Origin: Sediminispirochaeta smaragdinae DSM 11293
GTDB lineage: Bacteria > Spirochaetota > Spirochaetia > DSM-16054 > Sediminispirochaetaceae
DNA: 64,000 nucleotides
NCBI RefSeq assembly: GCF_000143985.1
Contig: NC_014364.1
Span: 806,001-870,000 of the forward strand
Direction: 5' to 3'
Below the pieces are notes generated by a model. The model saw nothing but the letters and a program-made list of their open reading frames with translations. It was not told the DNA's origin and ran no database searches. Positions 52,349 to 60,293 of the stretch are shown here, in pieces; the stretch's first letter is position 1; every line of letters begins with the position of its first letter. Position numbers and translations under genes: made by a program.

Positions 52349-53323
52349 TTACTTGCCTAAACCGGCTGCTTGTACAGCCTTACCAAAACTATCACGCATT
52401 TGATCATCAAGTTTTTTAAGATCTTCAGCTGGAGCCCAAACAATTTCCTGCTTTGTTCTTTCCATAACTTCAATGAATTTCTCATCCTGAGACATTTGTC
52501 TGAAAGCCTCCGCGAGGATATCTATTCTTTCCTGAGGGGTACCTTTGGGAACATAAAAGCCTTTATAGGCAGAATTTACTATATCTATCCCTTCTTCGAT
52601 AAAGGTAGGGATTTCCGGAAAATAACTTGACCGTTTTAATGATGGTATTGCCAGATACTTCAAAGAGCCTGCCTCCACATATTCCATCGTTTCTGCAGGA
52701 TTTTGAATTATGACATCCACATCGCCCTTTAACAATGCGGGAACTGTTTCTGCTCCACCGTCATACGGCACTTTTCCTATTTCACCACCAGCTTCCATAC
52801 CAATCATTGTAAAAACCAATGAAAGAGAGTTTGCTGCACCCAATGTTCCGGCTTTTATCTTTCCCGGATTGTTTTTTATTGCCGTAAGCAAATCCCCAAG
52901 TGAGTTGTATGGAGAATCTGACCTGACAGTAAGCGCCATAGGGCTGTCGGTCATGGCGCATACCTGTTGAAATGCATCGTATTCATAATCTACAAGCCCT
53001 AAATGCGGTGCCAAAATATATGGAGACCATGTTCCATACCATAATGTATAACCGTCGTTTTTTGTGTCGTAGGCAAACTCGTTTGCTGCAACCAATGCTC
53101 CTCCACCCGGTTTATTAACGATTAAGAGCGGCTGTCCCAAGTACTTTTCCGCTACCGCCGACAGTGCTCTGGCATTTGTATCGGCGGTTCCACCGGCAGC
53201 GAAAGGAACTAAAATGGTAACGGGTTTTGAAGGAAATGGCTTTTCCTGATCCCCATTTGCAAAAGTGCTGCTGAGCCCCACAATGATAAAAAGACTAAGC
53301 GAAAATAGTAGAATTTTTTTCAT
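52349..53323 (-). CDS. tctC: Tripartite tricarboxylate transporter substrate-binding protein TctC
   Basis: A 324-aa binding protein of the Bug/TctC family with the signature FPSKPVTILVPFAAGGTADTNAR after a signal peptide ending STFANGDQE. TctC proteins bind carboxylates, often sugar acids or aromatic acids, through two water-bridged carboxylate contacts. Its start overlaps the upstream reductoisomerase-like gene (ATGA). Confidence 0.94.
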   Translation of the reverse strand: MKKILLFSLSLFIIVGLSSTFANGDQEKPFPSKPVTILVPFAAGGTADTNARALSAVAEKYLGQPLLIVNKPGGGALVAANEFAYDTKNDGYTLWYGTWSPYILAPHLGLVDYEYDAFQQVCAMTDSPMALTVRSDSPYNSLGDLLTAIKNNPGKIKAGTLGAANSLSLVFTMIGMEAGGEIGKVPYDGGAETVPALLKGDVDVIIQNPAETMEYVEAGSLKYLAIPSLKRSSYFPEIPTFIEEGIDIVNSAYKGFYVPKGTPQERIDILAEAFRQMSQDEKFIEVMERTKQEIVWAPAEDLKKLDDQMRDSFGKAVQAAGLGK

Positions 53324-54333
53324 TTCTCATCCCCCTTTCTTTTGTTTGCGTTTAATATTTTTAACAAATCCTGCTCGGATTTAATAAAAGGATGCTTTAG
53401 ATTGTCCTTCCACAATCGATTGAAAACAGGATATCCTGTTAACTGTTCCGTTTTCCATTCTTTGCTGAATTCGCCTGATTTTATATTCTCAACAATACTT
53501 CTGAGTAAGGCTCTGGATGCATCACTGGCAGCGTATTTCCCTCTTGTCTGGTGTCCGTACTGACTTGTTGTGGAATGGTATCGAAGCTGTCCCCAAATCC
53601 CAACTTCCTGAGCATTCCGTAAGGTTTCAATGCCTTCTCCGGAAAGATACAGTTCAAGCAATACTGCCTCGGGACTGAAACCGTATTCCTCAACAAGCAA
53701 CTCATAGGCCATTCTCAGATTATAGAGTTTGAATCCTCCCATGACCTGTTCGCCAAAAAGGTCTACAACGGCTTCTTCTTCAAAACTTGATTCAAATGCT
53801 CCGATCTTTGTTGTGCCTATCGCTTTTGCCAACGCAAGCATTATCGTCTTTGCTTTTCCGGTGGAATCCTGATGAACTGCTACCAGGCTCGGAAAACCTT
53901 CGCCACTAACAAAGCGGTCCCGAACTCCCTTTCCTATCATTCTTGGTGCAATGAGTACTATATCTACAGTTTCCGGCAGTTCGATAAAGCCAAAGTGCAC
54001 ATTGTATCCGCTTGCAAAATTGATTACATTGCCGTCCTCAATATATGGAGCAATGTCTTCCTCGTAAACTGAAGGCATAATTTCATCTGGAATCAAAAGA
54101 AACAAAATGTCTGCTCTTTTGCTTGCCTCTGAGATACTATACACGTCGAACCCATCTTTTTTCCCCTGTGTCCAGCTTGCTCCATCCTCAATGTTGCCGA
54201 CGATCACGTTAACTCCACTATCACGCATATTTAAGGCTTGAGAGCGACCTTGATTACCATATCCGATAACCGCAACCGTTTTGTTTTTTAATTCATCCAA
54301 ATTTGCATCATCATCAAAATAAGCCTTCGCCAA
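53320..54333 (-). CDS. Ketol-acid reductoisomerase homologue with altered active site
   Basis: A 337-aa class I KARI-like protein. The Rossmann motif is VIGYGNQG and the magnesium motif DLFGEQ is kept. However, the canonical APKGPGH region reads APRMIGKGVRD, and in the C-terminal domain the paired glutamates of ECLHE read ELYLS and the usual NTAEYG reads TTSQYG. It begins at a TTG with AGGAGG 7 bases upstream. It heads a catabolic operon with TctABC, an alcohol dehydrogenase and a dehydratase, not ilvBN or leu genes. A role in 2-keto or 3-keto hydroxy-acid reduction or rearrangement is inferred; branched-chain amino-acid synthesis is unlikely. Confidence 0.85.
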   Translation of the reverse strand: MAKAYFDDDANLDELKNKTVAVIGYGNQGRSQALNMRDSGVNVIVGNIEDGASWTQGKKDGFDVYSISEASKRADILFLLIPDEIMPSVYEEDIAPYIEDGNVINFASGYNVHFGFIELPETVDIVLIAPRMIGKGVRDRFVSGEGFPSLVAVHQDSTGKAKTIMLALAKAIGTTKIGAFESSFEEEAVVDLFGEQVMGGFKLYNLRMAYELLVEEYGFSPEAVLLELYLSGEGIETLRNAQEVGIWGQLRYHSTTSQYGHQTRGKYAASDASRALLRSIVENIKSGEFSKEWKTEQLTGYPVFNRLWKDNLKHPFIKSEQDLLKILNANKRKGDEK

Positions 54334-54361
54334 AGTAGTCCTCCTAAATTTAAGTAAAGAT

Positions 54362-54391
54362 ATTCTAAACGCGGTTTTGTCGTGTTGTCAA
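54362..54391 (-). promoter_or_regulatory. Promoter of the KARI-like/TctABC operon
   Basis: On the minus strand TTGACA (54386-54391), 18 bases, TAGAAT (54362-54367). The palindrome at 54400-54419 lies directly upstream of the -35. Confidence 0.75.
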
Positions 54392-54399
54392 CAAATTTC

Positions 54400-54419
54400 A
54401 AATTTCAAATTTGAAATTT
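54400..54419. promoter_or_regulatory. Palindromic operator in the divergent promoter region
   Basis: AAATTTCAAATTTGAAATTT is a perfect 20-bp palindrome; a further ATTTCAA unit on each side extends the pattern. It lies between the promoters of the KARI-like operon and the divergent GntR gene, and the GntR protein is the likely binder. Confidence 0.72.
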
Positions 54420-54429
54420 CAAGATGTTA

Positions 54430-54458
54430 TTGATTTTTTTCATCAATCAAGATTAAAT
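54430..54458 (+). promoter_or_regulatory. Promoter of the GntR gene
   Basis: TTGATT (54430-54435), 17 bases, TTAAAT (54453-54458). Transcription would start at about 54465, the ATG itself, so this mRNA also looks leaderless. Confidence 0.55.
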
Positions 54459-54464
54459 AACGTT

Positions 54465-55166
54465 ATGGAAAATCGATTTGAGAATAATGCTTATCCGTTA
54501 AAAAAGATGAACAAGGCAAATATGGTTTACGATATCCTTTATGAAGGAATCATTTCAGGGACATGGAAACCTGGTGACCGATTAAATGACGAAGAATTAT
54601 CACGACAATTTGGAACGAGCCGGAATTCGGTTAGGGAGGCTTTATCCAACCTGGTAAGAAACCACCTTGTAGAAAAAGAGCACTGGAAGGGTTATAGAGT
54701 AAGAAGTCCTCAATGGAAAGAAATAGAAGAAGCCATTGATATTAGAAAGTGCCTTGAACTATATACTATTGATAAAATGAGAAATTTATCTGATGATAAA
54801 ATTGATGAAGTTATAAAGCTATTGGAGAATCATTTCCAGGAAGCGGAAGAGAAGGTCAATACCAATCAAAATGAATATAAAAAAATCGACATGATGTTTC
54901 ACCAGATAATCTATAATTCTGTATCGGAATTCTGGCTTACTGATATTGTCGAAAACCTTCATGCAGTTGCCGATATACAAACAAATCGTCTTTCCGTTAG
55001 TGTCTATCAACATAAAGAAATTTACAAAAAGCTACTTGATAGAGATTTTGACGGTATGAAAAACAAGATGCAAGAACATATAGAATCATTCAAAAATCGT
55101 GCACAAAAAATATATCAATCTAACTTACAGACAAGTAAAGATGAAACCATGGAGAAAAAGGCGTAA
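54465..55166 (+). CDS. GntR-family regulator, FCD subfamily
   Basis: A 233-aa regulator with a winged HTH (LNDEELSRQFGTSRNSVREALSNL) and an FCD-type helical domain. The ATG at 54465 is taken; an upstream frame from 54411 would begin inside the operator palindrome. It has no clear Shine-Dalgarno. Divergent from the KARI-like operon, it is the natural local repressor, responding to an organic acid. Confidence 0.88.
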   Translation: MENRFENNAYPLKKMNKANMVYDILYEGIISGTWKPGDRLNDEELSRQFGTSRNSVREALSNLVRNHLVEKEHWKGYRVRSPQWKEIEEAIDIRKCLELYTIDKMRNLSDDKIDEVIKLLENHFQEAEEKVNTNQNEYKKIDMMFHQIIYNSVSEFWLTDIVENLHAVADIQTNRLSVSVYQHKEIYKKLLDRDFDGMKNKMQEHIESFKNRAQKIYQSNLQTSKDETMEKKA

Positions 55167-55211
55167 GTTGGCTTTTACATCTTCTCTCTCCAAGAAGAAC
55201 CAAACTTTTTC

Positions 55212-55241
55212 TTGACAATAGCAAAAAACGACTTGTATAAT
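55212..55241 (+). promoter_or_regulatory. Promoter of the AraR-type regulator
   Basis: TTGACA (55212-55217), 18 bases, TATAAT (55236-55241): both boxes are perfect. The AraR-type operator begins 3 bases later. Confidence 0.85.
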
Positions 55242-55243
55242 AA

Positions 55244-55255
55244 TTGTACGTACAA
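55244..55255. promoter_or_regulatory. AraR-type operator in the regulator promoter
   Basis: TTGTACGTACAA, a perfect palindrome with the core known from AraR operators of Bacillus. It covers the transcription start of the regulator gene, which implies autorepression. A second copy lies at 56369-56380. Confidence 0.85.
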
Positions 55256-55270
55256 GAAAGGCTAATACAA

Positions 55271-56353
55271 TTGGACAGCAAAATATTTAACGGAACGAAA
55301 AAGGAGATGGTCAGGCACTACATCAAGCAGATATTGATTGATGGGACCATTGGATTTGGAATGCGGCTCCCTTCGGAGAATGAGCTGGTGAAGAAATTCC
55401 AGGTCAGCCGTCAGACAATCCGGCAGGCCTTCAGTGATCTTGCCAACGAGGGGCTTATTTACAAACAGCAGGGGAAGGGGACTTTCAGCAAGTATAGAAA
55501 GAATGCAAGGCAGAAGCAGGCTATCGCCGTTATTACCACATATATTTCCGAGTTTGTTTTTCCGGGAATTGTTTCCGGTATTGAAGATGTTCTATCTGAC
55601 AAAGGTTACATGATGCTTCTTGCGAATACAAACAACAGCAAGGAAAAGGAAGCTGAATATCTTAGGAATGTCATGGAACACAATGTTGTAGGCGTTATCA
55701 TTGAACCGTCGAAAAGCGCTCAAGGAAATATTAACTTGCAGATTTTCAATGAAATGAGCAAGAAAGGCATAAAATTTGTGTTCATCAATGCATATTATCC
55801 GGATTTCGACAGTTCCTATATCGTTATGGATGATCAAAAGGGTGCTTATATCGTTGTTGAACACCTTCTTCAGCGGGGACACCGGCGAATAGCCTGTGTT
55901 TACAAGACCGACGATAGGCAAGGTGTGGACAGAAAAAGCGGCTATTTGCAGGCTTTGGATAGTTACGGTGTGGAGATAGATAATTCACTGATTGGAGAGT
56001 ATGACACCGCCGGAATGTATCTGTTTCCTTACATGTTTGCCCAGTCGGTGCTTCGTTCAGACAACCCGCCGACAGCCTTTACGTGTTATAACGACCAGAG
56101 CGCACTTATGGTTATCCAAGCAATAAAGGACAGTGGTTTGAGGTTCCCGGAAGATGTTTCGGTTGTCGGTTATGACGATTCGATTGAGGTCCTGTCTCAG
56201 GATATAGGAATCACTACAATAAAGCATCCTAAAAGGGATATGGGAGTTCAGGGGGCAAGATTCATTATTGATATGATTGAAGGCCGTATGAAGAGGCCGC
56301 AGTATGTTTACAAGCCTGATCTTATCGTACGGGATTCATGTAGAAATCTTTAG
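55271..56353 (+). CDS. AraR-type transcriptional regulator (GntR head, LacI-type sensor)
   Basis: A 360-aa chimera of an N-terminal GntR winged HTH (LPSENELVKKFQVSRQTIRQAFSDL, then GKGTF) and a C-terminal LacI/PBP1 effector domain (VVGYDDS, IRDSC-type end: VRDSC), the architecture of AraR. The start is most likely the TTG at 55271, with AGAAAGG upstream; the TTG at 55244 is inside the operator. Two perfect AraR-like boxes flank the gene. In Bacillus AraR responds to L-arabinose; here the operon encodes a GH4 glycosidase, so the inducer may differ. Confidence 0.9.
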   Translation: MDSKIFNGTKKEMVRHYIKQILIDGTIGFGMRLPSENELVKKFQVSRQTIRQAFSDLANEGLIYKQQGKGTFSKYRKNARQKQAIAVITTYISEFVFPGIVSGIEDVLSDKGYMMLLANTNNSKEKEAEYLRNVMEHNVVGVIIEPSKSAQGNINLQIFNEMSKKGIKFVFINAYYPDFDSSYIVMDDQKGAYIVVEHLLQRGHRRIACVYKTDDRQGVDRKSGYLQALDSYGVEIDNSLIGEYDTAGMYLFPYMFAQSVLRSDNPPTAFTCYNDQSALMVIQAIKDSGLRFPEDVSVVGYDDSIEVLSQDIGITTIKHPKRDMGVQGARFIIDMIEGRMKRPQYVYKPDLIVRDSCRNL

Positions 56354-56367
56354 GTTTTTTATACTAA

Positions 56368-56381
56368 CTTGTACGTACAAG
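56368..56381. promoter_or_regulatory. AraR-type operator in front of the CUT2/GH4 operon
   Basis: CTTGTACGTACAAG, a 14-bp perfect palindrome containing the same 12 bases as 55244-55255. A TATACT (56360-56365) just upstream could be the -10 box of the operon promoter, although no good -35 is visible. Confidence 0.82.
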
Positions 56382-56595
56382 AATATTACAAGTTGTGGTT
56401 GTTTATAAGGAAAAGCATGTGGCAATGGCAGCTGCGTTAACGTACACAATGCTCTAAACATTTTCGCTAAAAGGAGGCAAGAAATCATACAAAAAAATTC
56501 GATGTGCTGAATCGTACGCAAGCACTGAACTGAGAAGGACAGGGAACCAGTCCTTCTCATATAACGACCACAATACATGTAAGGAGGGTTATGCA
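56382..56595 (+). promoter_or_regulatory. Long leader of the CUT2/GH4 operon with a possible leader peptide and hairpin
   Basis: About 214 bases separate the operator from the binding-protein ATG. TAAGGA at 56406 is followed by a 7-codon frame, MWQWQLR, at 56417-56440. A strong Shine-Dalgarno AAAAGGAGG at 56469-56477 has no start codon at a usable distance. TGAGAAGGAC / GTCCTTCTCA (56531-56540 / 56550-56559) forms a perfect 10-bp hairpin. AAGGAGGG at 56581 serves the binding protein. A post-transcriptional control element is possible. Confidence 0.45.
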
Positions 56596-57729
56596 ATGAA
56601 AAAGAATCTTTTGGCACTTGTAATTTCACTCGTGGTAGTCGGAGCCGTTTTCGCAAACGGCCAGTCGGAAGGTGCTGCTTCCAAAACCGCAAAAACAGGC
56701 CCAATCACAATCGGTGTTTCAACCTGGTCAATTAATGATTCTTTAGGAAGCCAGGTGAGGCGCATGATCGATGCAGCAGCCAGCGAGCTTGGTGTAAAGG
56801 TTGTATATATCGAGCAGTCTCACAAGTCGGAACAGGTCATTTCCTCCGTTGAAAACCTGTGTGCCTCCGGTGTTGACGGTATTATCATCTGCAACTCCGC
56901 CGATGCCGAAATGGCGCGTGTAGTTCCCATCGCGCAACAAAACAAGGTATACATTGCCCAATTCTTCAGGAAGATCGGTGACCCCGCAATTAACAAGATA
57001 GCACTGGACAGTTCATACTATATTGGATGTACCCATGAAGATGAGACCGCGAATGGCTATGAACTGGGAAGAATTCTGGTCCAGGACAAGGGCTGCAGGA
57101 ACATCGGAATTACCAGCTACCGCGTTGGCGATGCAACTGCTAATGCTCGTATAGCCGGATATAAGCAGGCGATCGCGGATTGGAACAGTGCATATCCTTC
57201 CGACAAAGCCGTACTTATGAACGTTGTTGACGACAAGTACACCTCCGAGGAGGCCCGGCAGGCAGTAGAAGGGATGATCGATGCGAATCCTACGATGGAC
57301 GGTCTTATTGTCGTAGGCGGCGGCGGTCAACCTCTTGAAGGGGCCCTTGCAGCCATCAAGGCAAAAGAACTTGTGGGTAAGATCCACGTTGCTTCGACGG
57401 ACTTTACGACGAATCTCGAACAGCAGCTTGCGGACGGTGAAATGTCGGCAATGTCCGGAGGCCATTACGCCGATCCCCTGTTCTCCTTCATGATGGTTTA
57501 TAACGCTATCAAGGGCAACTATACGAAAACGTCAGATAAGTATCTTGAAGTCATTTTTCCGATGATGTTTGTTGCATCGGCGGAAGACTACGCAGCATTC
57601 GACAAATATTTTATTCAATCCTTGCCCTACAATCAGGAAGAACTCGTGAAAATGGCCAACTCCAGCTTTGAAGAATTGAAGATGGCCGCGGCATCTTTGA
57701 GCATCCAGGACGTTGTTTCCAGACATTAG
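56596..57729 (+). CDS. CUT2-type sugar ABC transporter substrate-binding protein
   Basis: A 377-aa periplasmic binding protein of the ribose-binding/PBP1 type, longer than most. The signal peptide ends AVFANGQSE, the spirochaete-type motif. Conserved regions include SVENLCASGVDGIIICNSADAE, IAQFFRK and EGMIDANPTMDGLIVVGGGG. It opens the operon. Confidence 0.92.
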   Translation: MKKNLLALVISLVVVGAVFANGQSEGAASKTAKTGPITIGVSTWSINDSLGSQVRRMIDAAASELGVKVVYIEQSHKSEQVISSVENLCASGVDGIIICNSADAEMARVVPIAQQNKVYIAQFFRKIGDPAINKIALDSSYYIGCTHEDETANGYELGRILVQDKGCRNIGITSYRVGDATANARIAGYKQAIADWNSAYPSDKAVLMNVVDDKYTSEEARQAVEGMIDANPTMDGLIVVGGGGQPLEGALAAIKAKELVGKIHVASTDFTTNLEQQLADGEMSAMSGGHYADPLFSFMMVYNAIKGNYTKTSDKYLEVIFPMMFVASAEDYAAFDKYFIQSLPYNQEELVKMANSSFEELKMAAASLSIQDVVSRH

Positions 57730-57758
57730 GTTGCAACTATATCCATGACATGAACAAT

Positions 57759-57790
57759 ACTGGCGGTGTGGTACGTACCGTACTGCCAGT
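57759..57790 (+). promoter_or_regulatory. Intercistronic stem-loop behind the CUT2 binding-protein gene
   Basis: ACTGGC (57759-57764) pairs with GCCAGT (57785-57790), the next five bases on each side pair with G-U wobbles, and the palindrome GGTACGTACC closes the top. As RNA nearly all 32 bases pair. The GTACGTAC core also matches the AraR operator core. Confidence 0.7.
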
Positions 57791-57805
57791 GTTACAGAAG
57801 GGACA

Positions 57806-58762
57806 ATGAAAACAGATTTAATTCACAAGAAATCATCCCCTGGTAAACTCAACGGCGCGCTCTTCCTTGTTGGCGTTACGGTGCTCATTTATATGATCTT
57901 CAAAATAGTGCGCCCTCACAATTTCGGTAATCTCAGTAGCCTGTCCTCCTATTTTCAGCAGGCACTGCTTCCGACGGTCGCCGCTTGCGGATTCTATTTC
58001 ATTATCGTTATGGGACTTTTCGATTTCAGTATAGGTGCAAATATAGTCTTGTCTGCAATTGTCGGCGTGCTGCTGAGTCGCAGTTTCGGCTATCTCGGAT
58101 TGATCGTGGGCCCAGTGCTTGTCGGCACCCTCATCGGTTTTATCAACGGCATTTTATATGTAAGGTTGAAGATACCTTCCATTATTGCGACCGTCGGATT
58201 GATGATGGTGTATGAGTGTATAGGAGCTCTGATAGCATCGGGAAGCGTGCTCACTTTAGGACAAAATGTAAGAGCATTTGGCAACGCACCCTGGAACATC
58301 GTTCTCGCAGTTATCGCGTTTTTGTTGGCTTTCATTTTCTTGGAGCACACAAAAATAGGGACGTACACCTACGCAATTGGAAGCAATGAAACCGTAGCGA
58401 AGAACATGGGAATTGCGATCAATACATATAAGGTTATAGCCTTTGTTCTCTGCGGTTTCTTTGCCGGCATCATGAGCATATTGACTATCAGTTATGGCAG
58501 CGCGATTACTGCAAGCACGAATATGTCCAGCATGACGCGGAACTTTACCCCCATTATGGGTTGTTTTTTCGGACTTGCCTTCAAGAAGAGCGTCAATCCC
58601 GTTATTGCAATGCTGGTGGGTGAGTTTATCATTACGATGATTTTGAATGGGCTGATTTCGTTGGGTGCTCCGACGACAATACAGAATGTGATCACAGGCT
58701 GCACCTTGATCGGCATTGTCGTCCTTACGACGCGGGTGCCCAAGGGCGCGGTGGTCAAGTGA
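57806..58762 (+). CDS. CUT2 sugar ABC transporter permease (first of two)
   Basis: A 318-aa RbsC-type permease with the conserved IVMGLFDFSIGANIVLSAI and GAPTTIQNVITG regions and about ten helices. A distinct second permease follows the ATPase gene; the two share little sequence beyond the family pattern, so the membrane channel is probably a heterodimer, unlike the usual RbsC homodimer. Confidence 0.92.
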   Translation: MKTDLIHKKSSPGKLNGALFLVGVTVLIYMIFKIVRPHNFGNLSSLSSYFQQALLPTVAACGFYFIIVMGLFDFSIGANIVLSAIVGVLLSRSFGYLGLIVGPVLVGTLIGFINGILYVRLKIPSIIATVGLMMVYECIGALIASGSVLTLGQNVRAFGNAPWNIVLAVIAFLLAFIFLEHTKIGTYTYAIGSNETVAKNMGIAINTYKVIAFVLCGFFAGIMSILTISYGSAITASTNMSSMTRNFTPIMGCFFGLAFKKSVNPVIAMLVGEFIITMILNGLISLGAPTTIQNVITGCTLIGIVVLTTRVPKGAVVK

Positions 58763-58781
58763 TGAAAAGTACGGAGTCTGC

Positions 58782-60284
58782 ATGAATAAGTCGGTAGAGA
58801 TCCTCAGGGCGGAGAATATCTCCAAATCATTCGGTAATACCCAGGCGTGTAATAACGTCAGCCTCTCCCTTGCACGAGGGGAGGTCCACGGGCTTATCGG
58901 TGAGAATGGCTCGGGTAAGTCAACTTTCGCGTCGATGCTGTGTGGTGTATACGCGCCGGACGGTGGAACGTTCTATCTGGACGGAGAAGAGTATAGCGCC
59001 CACACCCAGGTTGAAGCCAATGAGAAGGGGGTGGCAATTATCGTGCAGGAGGTCGGAACCTTAAATGGATTGACAGTCGCCCAGAATATTTTCCTGGGAA
59101 AGGAAGACAGGTTTACGCGTTTCGGTATCTTTCGACCACATAAGTTGAACAGAACCGTCAATGAAATACTGAAACGGTACGGCTTCGACTATATCAACGC
59201 TGGCGACATGATAGACAGTTACGACTACGAAGTACGCAAGCTGGTTGAAATAGTCAAAGCTACCCATTTCGGACCGAAGATCGTTGTTGTCGATGAAACA
59301 AGCACCGCATTGTCCCAGGATGGGCGGGACATCCTCTATGACCAAATAAAGAAGATTAGCGATAGCGGAAACACCGTACTGTTCATTTCCCACGATCTTG
59401 ATGAAGTATTGCAATTGACCGACAGGGTATCGGTCCTGCGGGATGGCAGCTACGTCGACACGGTTGTATCGTCGGAGAGCAGTACGGATCAGCTAAAGAT
59501 CCTCATGGTTGGCAGGGAAATCGACAGGAAGTACTACCGGACCGATTACGGTGGGACAATAAGCGAAGAAGTGGTGTTGCGGGCGAGGAACATTAACGTT
59601 AAAGACAAGATCTTTGACATAGACCTCGACGTTCATAAAGGCGAGATACTCGGTATCGGCGGTTTAAGCGATTGCGGGATGCACGATTTGGCCAAGGCAT
59701 TTTTTGGGGCGGCGTACAATCGTAGCGGAGAGATCACGACTGCCACGGGCGTTAAGATCAATTCGATACCGGATGCCATCAAAAATGGCATAGCCTATAC
59801 GGCGAAAGACAGAGACAATGAATCGGTTGTTCTGAATGCCAGTATCAGAGATAACATCACCCTTCTGGCGTTGGCAAAGGTTAGGAAAGGACCTGTCATT
59901 TCTCGGACAAAGGAAAACCAATTCGCCCAGAGGCTCGCAGACCAGATGAGTGTCAAGATGCAGGGACTCGAACAATTCGTTGCGGGGCTGTCCGGCGGAA
60001 ATAAGCAGAAAGTAGTTCTTGCCCGTTGGTTGGGTACAGAGCCTCAAATTCTGATTCTGGATAGTCCGACGCGTGGAATCGATATCAAGGTTAAAGCAGA
60101 TATTTATTCCCTCATGGATAACCTGAGAAAAGAGGGAAGAGCCATTGTCATGATTTCGGAAGAGCTCATGGAGCTTATCGGGATGTGTGATCGCATTCTT
60201 GTTCTGAAGAACGGAAGAATTAACGGAGAGTTTTTCAGGAGCAAAGAATTGACCGAACACGACTTGATTCACCAAATGCTGTAG
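58782..60284 (+). CDS. CUT2 sugar ABC transporter ATP-binding protein (two ATPase domains)
   Basis: A 500-aa double ATPase. N-terminal Walker A is GENGSGKST and Walker B VVVDETSTAL (TS replaces the usual PT); the C-terminal domain has LSGGNKQK and Walker B LILDSPTRGID, where Ser replaces the catalytic Glu, while its Walker A position reads GGLSDCG. The ATG at 58782 has GGAG upstream; the longer frame from 58716 overlaps the permease and is rejected. The second site is probably inactive for hydrolysis. Confidence 0.92.
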   Translation: MNKSVEILRAENISKSFGNTQACNNVSLSLARGEVHGLIGENGSGKSTFASMLCGVYAPDGGTFYLDGEEYSAHTQVEANEKGVAIIVQEVGTLNGLTVAQNIFLGKEDRFTRFGIFRPHKLNRTVNEILKRYGFDYINAGDMIDSYDYEVRKLVEIVKATHFGPKIVVVDETSTALSQDGRDILYDQIKKISDSGNTVLFISHDLDEVLQLTDRVSVLRDGSYVDTVVSSESSTDQLKILMVGREIDRKYYRTDYGGTISEEVVLRARNINVKDKIFDIDLDVHKGEILGIGGLSDCGMHDLAKAFFGAAYNRSGEITTATGVKINSIPDAIKNGIAYTAKDRDNESVVLNASIRDNITLLALAKVRKGPVISRTKENQFAQRLADQMSVKMQGLEQFVAGLSGGNKQKVVLARWLGTEPQILILDSPTRGIDIKVKADIYSLMDNLRKEGRAIVMISEELMELIGMCDRILVLKNGRINGEFFRSKELTEHDLIHQML

Positions 60285-60293
60285 TAAGGGTAT

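Noticed and set aside
53320-54333. Calling the reductoisomerase homologue ilvC
   Set aside because: The KGPGH motif is lost, other active-site positions differ, and the neighbours are catabolic; a biosynthetic name would mislead.
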